This document shows, piece by piece, positions 58,415 to 64,000 of a DNA stretch of 64,000 nucleotides. This DNA is from Sipunculus nudus (lineage: Eukaryota > Annelida > Sipuncula > Golfingiida > Sipunculidae). Every line of letters begins with the position of its first letter. Position 1 is the stretch's first letter. The notes below the pieces were generated by a model that ran no database searches, was not told the DNA's origin, and saw nothing but the letters and a program-made list of their open reading frames with translations. Both the position numbers and the translations under genes were made by a program. The DNA lies in the NCBI GenBank assembly GCA_026874595.1, contig CM049310.1, positions 68,152,056-68,216,055 on the forward strand, read 5' to 3'.

Positions 58415-60409
58415 AATCGATACGACCCTAGTGCTTTCAGACAAGCCATTGAAGCTTCCGTCACATTTCGCTGTCTTTGTGATATACCCGATGTGTGCTC
58501 AGCCTGGGAACTCTGGCGTGATGAATTCTTAAGTATCTGCAATGAGCATGCACCTTTGAAAACCTTTCGTGTTAAGCGTGACCGTAAAAATCCTTGGATG
58601 ACTCGACACATTCAACAATTAATTTATCGTCGTGAAAGAGCTAGAAAAGTTACCATAAAAAATGGCAGTCCCGCCTTATGGAATCAATTTCGCATTCTAC
58701 CTAATCGAGTGACCTGCGTTATAAGAACACAGAAAAGGAATTTTTACCATAATAAAATAAACTCATCAACCTCTTCCAAACAAATGTGGCAAACTCTTAA
58801 ACACGTGATTCAACCAAAAAATAGCTGCGAGCATAACTCTGTAAGCTTCACCGCCGACGAACTCAATGAATATTTTACCTCAATTGGAGAGAAATTATCC
58901 AATACGTTTACCGACGAGGCACAGAAGCAATTCCATTTAATTAATCCCTCTGATTCTACTTATGAGTTTGCACAAATTAATAGCCTTACTGTTATTAATC
59001 ATCTGCAACACCTGAAAAGCAAACCTGGCCTTGACCTATTAAACATGTCTTGCAGTTTGCTTTGTGATGCCGCAGATCTTCTCGCTCCTTCTCTTACGCA
59101 TATTTTTAACCAGTCTCTTACTACTGGAGTAGTTTCCCATGACTGGAAATGCGCAAGAGTAGTCCCAATATATAAAGGTAAGGGTAAATTAAACGAAATA
59201 GGTAATTACCGTCCTATATCTGTAACGTGTAATATTGTCAAAATTCTTGAAAAACACGTTAAAATTTCTCTTATTACTTATTTACGGAATCATGATCTCC
59301 TCTCAACTGAACAAACTGCTTTCCTGTCAAATAACTCCACTCAAACTGCTCTTCATCATTTAGTTGACAACTGGCTCTCTATTATTGATCAGGGCAATCT
59401 TAATGCTGTGTGTTTTCTCGATGTAAAAAAGGGCTTTGATTCACTAACACACAGTATTCTTTTGAACAAATTAGAACAATATGGAGTTTATGAGACTTCT
59501 CTAAAGTGGTTTCATTCATATTTAAATGATCGCAAACAATATGTAAGCTTCGCAAATAGTATTTTGGATGTAAAAATTATAACAACAGGTGTACCTCAAG
59601 GCACCGTCCTCGGTCCTATACTCTTTTTAATATATCTGAACGACTTACCTGCTAATGTCCCTGGAGCAAAATGCTCTATCTATGCCGATGATATCACGAT
59701 ATATGTAAACGGCCCCGACGTTATTACAGCCCAAAACAAACTTCAGACTGGCCTTTCCCAAGTAGTTAATTGGATGCGTAATAATAAGCTTTCAATAAAT
59801 GCCGAAAAATCAGCTTCGATGTTAATACACTCAAAACAACGTAGGTCTGACGATAACCTATCAATTAGTGTAGGAAATTGTGATATAGTGAGTGTTGATG
59901 ATGTTCGCCATTTGGGCATTGAAATTGACCGCCATCTTTCTTGGAAGAATCAGACAAAAGTAGTAATAAAGAAATTATGCTCGAAGATAGGACTACTGCA
60001 CCGAATTAGCAAATTTCTCCCTAATAAATATTTGAATACATATTATCACGCGTTCATTCAACCTAATATTGACTATGGCCTTACTGTTTGGGGAAATTGT
60101 GCTCGTACATTTCGTCTTCCAATTCAGCGGCTTCAGGGCCGAGCAGCCAGAATTATCTCAGGCATTTATGATCATTCGCACAGCAGCTTGGCAATTATCC
60201 ATGACAATCGATGGATGAATATAGAGCAACGATACATGTATCTTTTATCGATATTGACATATAAATGTATCAATGGACTCGCCCCTTCTTATCTTAACTT
60301 AACTTTTACCCGTGATGTTCATCACTATAACACCCGTTTATCAGTAAATTCCCATGTTAATCTTCCGAAAGATTGTGTATTCAATTTTGTCAGGTGTTTT
60401 GGCTTCTGA
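58415..60409 (+). pseudogene. LINE reverse transcriptase
   Basis: Same frame as the endonuclease. Motifs in order: WKCARVVPIYKGKG, NYRPISVTCNIVKILEK, the catalytic-Asp block VCFLDVKKGFDS, TTGVPQGTVLGPILFLIYLN, and the catalytic IYADDITIY, then LGIEIDRHLSW and the post-RT RLQGRAARIISGIYDHSHSS with VHHYNTR. The catalytic aspartates are present. GFD replaces the usual AFD in block A. TGA at 60407-60409 follows a probable frameshift near the C-terminus, where another frame (WHRR..PYLLN) continues the usual ending. It likely lost mobility recently. Confidence 0.9.
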
Positions 60410-60445
60410 GGTGGCACAGACGGGTTTCCCCCTATTTATTAAATA

Positions 60446-61532
60446 CAGTCGAGCCCACTTTGTGCCATATCGGTTAATAGAAAATCCCGTTTATTGTCAC
60501 ATAAATCTGAAATCCCAAACCATTTCCTATATAAACAATGGTAAATCTGACCGTTTAATATCATGGAATATTTTTATAATCCCGTTTATTGTCATGCTTG
60601 GAACCCTTGGCAGTGATACCAGTTCGCAGTTAATATCACATCAAACGCCGACACGGCGATCAACGAGGCGGTCAGGCGTATCAAACGATCACATCTCCCA
60701 CCTGTGTGCCGCAGGCAAGTGTAGTGATGCATGCGGTTAACTCCTCGTCACTTAGCTAATTAACTTAAGATACCACGGTAATCAAGATCATTGCGTTTTT
60801 CTTCGTATGTTAACATGGGCGATGTTTGCGATCACATGTCATACATAATGAACTCCTGGCCTTTGCAAGGCCGTTGTTTACACCTCAGTGACGTTTCGTA
60901 TATGAAGCACTAGCTGTAAACGTTGCTTGCGACTGGAAATCCTCTATAAGGGTCCACAAAAAGCTGATGGTTTTGTGAGCGCTGGAGAAGATACCTGGTC
61001 CAAAACCTCAATCACGGCGAAATTTTCAGAATGTTGACAATGGCATGACGATACCCAGTCCCCGAATAGTCCTATCATAAAGACGATCATGGAAGTTTGA
61101 GTCATTAATAGGATGTCCGGAAAATAAGGCGCAATAGTTAGGGAAAGAATTATCTAGTAAAATAGTTTGCCTATGCATAACGTTATAACTGTGCCGCATA
61201 TTTCCAGACAGGTGACCTCATGACCCAGACACTACGTCTATTTCTGTTGGCAAGTCGGATTTTTGTCAGTTATTGCGGCATGTGGCACAAAACTTACAGG
61301 AAATAAATGGAAAGGTGCGCATAAACGTGATTTGATATGCTGTTGTGCATTAAAACATTCATAAACGTTTCTGTTTCCTTTTTATTGACGATTTATCTAA
61401 ATTCGTATGAGACATATCTCTTCTTCTATGATTCAAAAGGACATCGCTGTTGATGCCCGCATAATGTCACATCCTGGTTATAATGATAATTTATACATGC
61501 ACCACCGACATGACAATAAGCGGGCTTGACTG
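60446..61532. mobile_element. Non-autonomous TIR DNA transposon (about 1.09 kb)
   Basis: Ends are inverted: CAGTCGAGCCCACTT at the left and, reverse-complemented, CAGTCAAGCCCGCTT at the right, with similarity extending to about 28 bp through CATRTCGGT. TA precedes the left end; the right is followed by TTA, so the TA duplication is imperfect. The TIR resembles pogo/Tigger-type ends. The CCCGTTTATTGTCA motif recurs inside. No transposase ORF is visible; the 128-aa ORF over the left part shows no family features. Confidence 0.65.
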
Positions 61533-64000
61533 TTATTATAAATCTCATGCAGATTTAATTTTAATTTCCACAGGGGATCTTTCCGGACCATTCAGTAGGT
61601 GAAGTTTGAACTTCAGTAGCACAGAAAACTGTGTTACAGTAATACATAATGAATGTATGATTTACTCAGGACGGTTTGCTTCATAATTATCTCAAGCATG
61701 TTTAACCATTCAATTTCCTGATCCATTGTTTCCCTTTGAATATCGGTAGAAAAACTAGTTCACTGTTTTTTTACAGTCACAGTTAAGATGAAAGTGAATG
61801 TATAATGTGAAAGTGAATGTAAAACCAATTTCACGTGAGTCTACGTATAAACAGAAGGTGCAGGTTGCACTAAGCTGCAAGTGTATAATTATAATGGGAC
61901 AAATGTTTTCAGATACAGTTGAAGACAATGTAATTATTATTCCATCTTTTTCCGCATGTAGAACTATTGCTCCAGTTGTTGGACACCAAGTGTTTTTTTT
62001 ATAATTGTTCTTAAAAGCATTACTTACCTAATTGAAGAAATTTACTCTTAACGGAATAATATATACATGCAGCTGTGATCTTCCAACTCCTGTGTATTCG
62101 TGATCTTCTCTTCATTATGCGGGATACGTATCATTTGAAAATAATATATATACACTTTATATAAAATTTATTTATTTTACAACTAGTTATAATAACAACC
62201 AGTTATAATAATTAATTAATGCGACGCACTCTCCATGGCTCGACACACTCTCGATGGCTCGGATGTCGGTTGTGGGTAGAAAAATATGGATAAAACCACG
62301 GACTTTGGACGGGCCAAGGGTAATATAATTATTTACTTTTAACACAAGAAACGATTTGTTTGAAAAATTGAGGCTCTTAAATGTAATTCCTGTCGACAGG
62401 ATTAATACACTTCGTGGCAAAAATAAACAATATGCTTTGAATTTTATATTAATGGGAGAACCAAATGTTAATGTTGAGACTAACTTCATTATATTTTCAG
62501 CTGTGCATACATTTATCCACTCATCCAAAAGGTTTTAACATGCTTTATAGAATATTTATATTAGCATGGATATTTTATTGATGTACTCAACCCTCTCCTT
62601 TCAGTCAAATATCCAAAACAGCAGCTTGCTATAGATGCTTGATTCACCAAGACATTCAGTGTATTAGTATGTCCTGTATGTGCGTCGTGTGTTTATTTTT
62701 GTTTTATTATTGTATTGTATTTGGATTTACTGCATAATATATTATTGATTATTGAAAAGTACGTTATTTAGCACTTGTGTGCTACTTGTACAATTCAATA
62801 GAAATAAATATGTTTAAACCAAAGGATTCTAACAATTAAATTAATATATAATCTTATAAAAAAATATATAAATAGCTGTTTTATTATAACAGTAATTTGC
62901 GTATAATAGTTTTTGACACTCTCACAACTTTGTATTCACATGAATACCCACACCTGGCCATCCTTGTTGTAAATGATAATCCAAAATGGATAACGCAATC
63001 TGCATAAAGTATATGAAATCGACATCTGGTTGTATAGTGAGACTGAAGCCAGAGCTATGTCATGTTCTGTTGATACAGATGTTATTCTGAACTTAATCGT
63101 GAAGGTCGTCAAATCGTTAATTATATCAGGAAAATCGGATACATATTCCCTTTACACTTTGCCTACAGAAAGACAATCCGGTGAGTCAATAATAAAATGA
63201 CAATTCCTTGGAGTTGCTAGATCAACTGTTTCCTTGACAAAATCTGATACGACAAATCACGCGACCGTTGGAGACCAGGAGATCTATCTAACATCGATCG
63301 TTTACAGACTGTACTCTAAATTACATAACACTCTATTATTGTGGATCCTACAACACGAAACAGTACTTAACGTGGGAGTATTTTCTTCATGAAAGTAAAG
63401 ATGAAGGTACAATGACGGCAGCTGTTTACGTGCATGTCAATCTATTGTTTGTATAATCTGATTTCGATTTACCAATTTCGAAAAGTTTTCTTCCATCCGT
63501 TTAATCACGTGACAGTTAAGCATTTCCGGCTGTAAAGCCGACCACATCCGTGATTAGCCCGTTAGTCCTAACTGTAAAATAACTCTTGAGGTCAATAAAA
63601 TAACTCAATGTCCGGCCATAAAAAGGAAATATGAACCTGGATGGAATTCACAATACACCTGTAATGGAGGGAAGCCTGTCCACTGACGGAGGGAGGTCAG
63701 TTGGTGCGTGCATCCCGTCCTAGTAACAGTAGCTGCTTTATTACACAGGTCATAGAAAACGGATAAACATTACAAACATTACAGAGTTTCTTCTTATTAT
63801 TATTATAATGTGTCTGTTATTTTGTTTATTTTATGTATTATTCAATAATAATTGAACCGAATATAATAATTCAATTCAATATACATCCATCCCAGGGTTG
63901 TATCCAGGTTTTTTTCTGGGTTGGTCGTGATCTTAATATTTTGGACCTTTTCCAAGGGCGTTCCCCAAACTTTAGCCAAAGTGGGGAGGGGGAGTCACAT
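61533..64000. other. No recognised gene; right edge
   Basis: AT-rich sequence with only short chance ORFs. The last 120 bases (TATCCAGGTTTTTTTCTGGG and AGTGGGGAGGGGGAGTCACA) resemble the start of a GGATCCAGG-type MITE cut by the window edge. Confidence 0.45.

Larger units (their letters stand above)
57953..60440 (+). mobile_element. Non-LTR retrotransposon (Jockey/CR1-like LINE), 5'-truncated
   Basis: About 2.5 kb holding the C-terminal part of the endonuclease, the full reverse transcriptase and the post-RT region. The endonuclease N-terminus is absent, so the insertion is 5'-truncated near 57950, as is usual for LINEs. The element end is unclear: at 60446 a TIR element begins, only about 35 bp after the last recognisable LINE residues. 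No ORF1 is present. Confidence 0.88.

Overview
This is animal nuclear DNA: AT-rich, mostly non-coding, with split genes whose introns end in GT/AG, LINE, Helitron and DNA-transposon debris, a tRNA-derived SINE and several minisatellites. The dispersed repeat that ends in a hairpin followed by a run of A, next to GGAC/GACA microsatellites, is a style I associate with molluscs, particularly bivalves. That placement is an inference from repeat style and not proof of species.

One complete host gene is present, on the minus strand from 42714 (ATG) to 24600 (TGA): a type III sodium-phosphate cotransporter of the SLC20/PiT family. I resolve 13 coding exons by matching GT/AG sites and reading phase. 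They join without a break into 542 codons, with both PiT signatures ([11 protein letters not shown] and GGNDVSNAIGP). A 5' untranslated exon probably lies further upstream, with a candidate donor at 51851.

The most striking observation is inside this gene. At three exon boundaries the splice site has been tandemly duplicated together with the neighbouring exon bases. The exon 9 acceptor is carried by 21 units of about 40 bp. The exon 10 donor is carried by about 29 units of 40 bp. The exon 12 donor is carried by 4 units of 32 bp. Exons 9 and 10 are adjacent and both encode the cytoplasmic loop, so the transcript faces rows of competing acceptors and donors.

Layout. 1-8.9 kb: no recognised gene; simple repeats, one reverse copy of the hairpin-ended repeat, a foldback near 6.9 kb. 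9.2-15.1 kb: a decayed Helentron (Helitron2-type) with peptidase-like, Lys/Gln repeat, DUF6570-like, Helitron N-terminal, HUH Rep, Pif1-like helicase and endonuclease segments, broken by stops, frameshifts and a deletion in the helicase. 17.4-19.0 kb: a 113-bp satellite (14 copies) followed by poly-G. 19.8-21.6 kb: a 289-bp repeat and SINE material. 24.6-42.7 kb: the transporter gene, with a triplicated 1,014-bp block in intron 4. 45-50 kb: two tandem copies of the hairpin-ended repeat, one split by a 2,015-bp TIR element with a TA target duplication. 51.27-51.77 kb: a 499-bp TTAA-flanked element. 54.2-54.7 kb: a LINE remnant on the minus strand. 55.1-55.3 kb: a small MITE. 57.95-60.44 kb: a 5'-truncated LINE with EN and RT, abutted by a 1.09-kb TIR element. 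61.5-64 kb: nothing recognised.

The mobile elements are all damaged or non-autonomous. The only clearly functional-looking protein gene is the phosphate transporter. All identifications come from reading motifs, without database searches.
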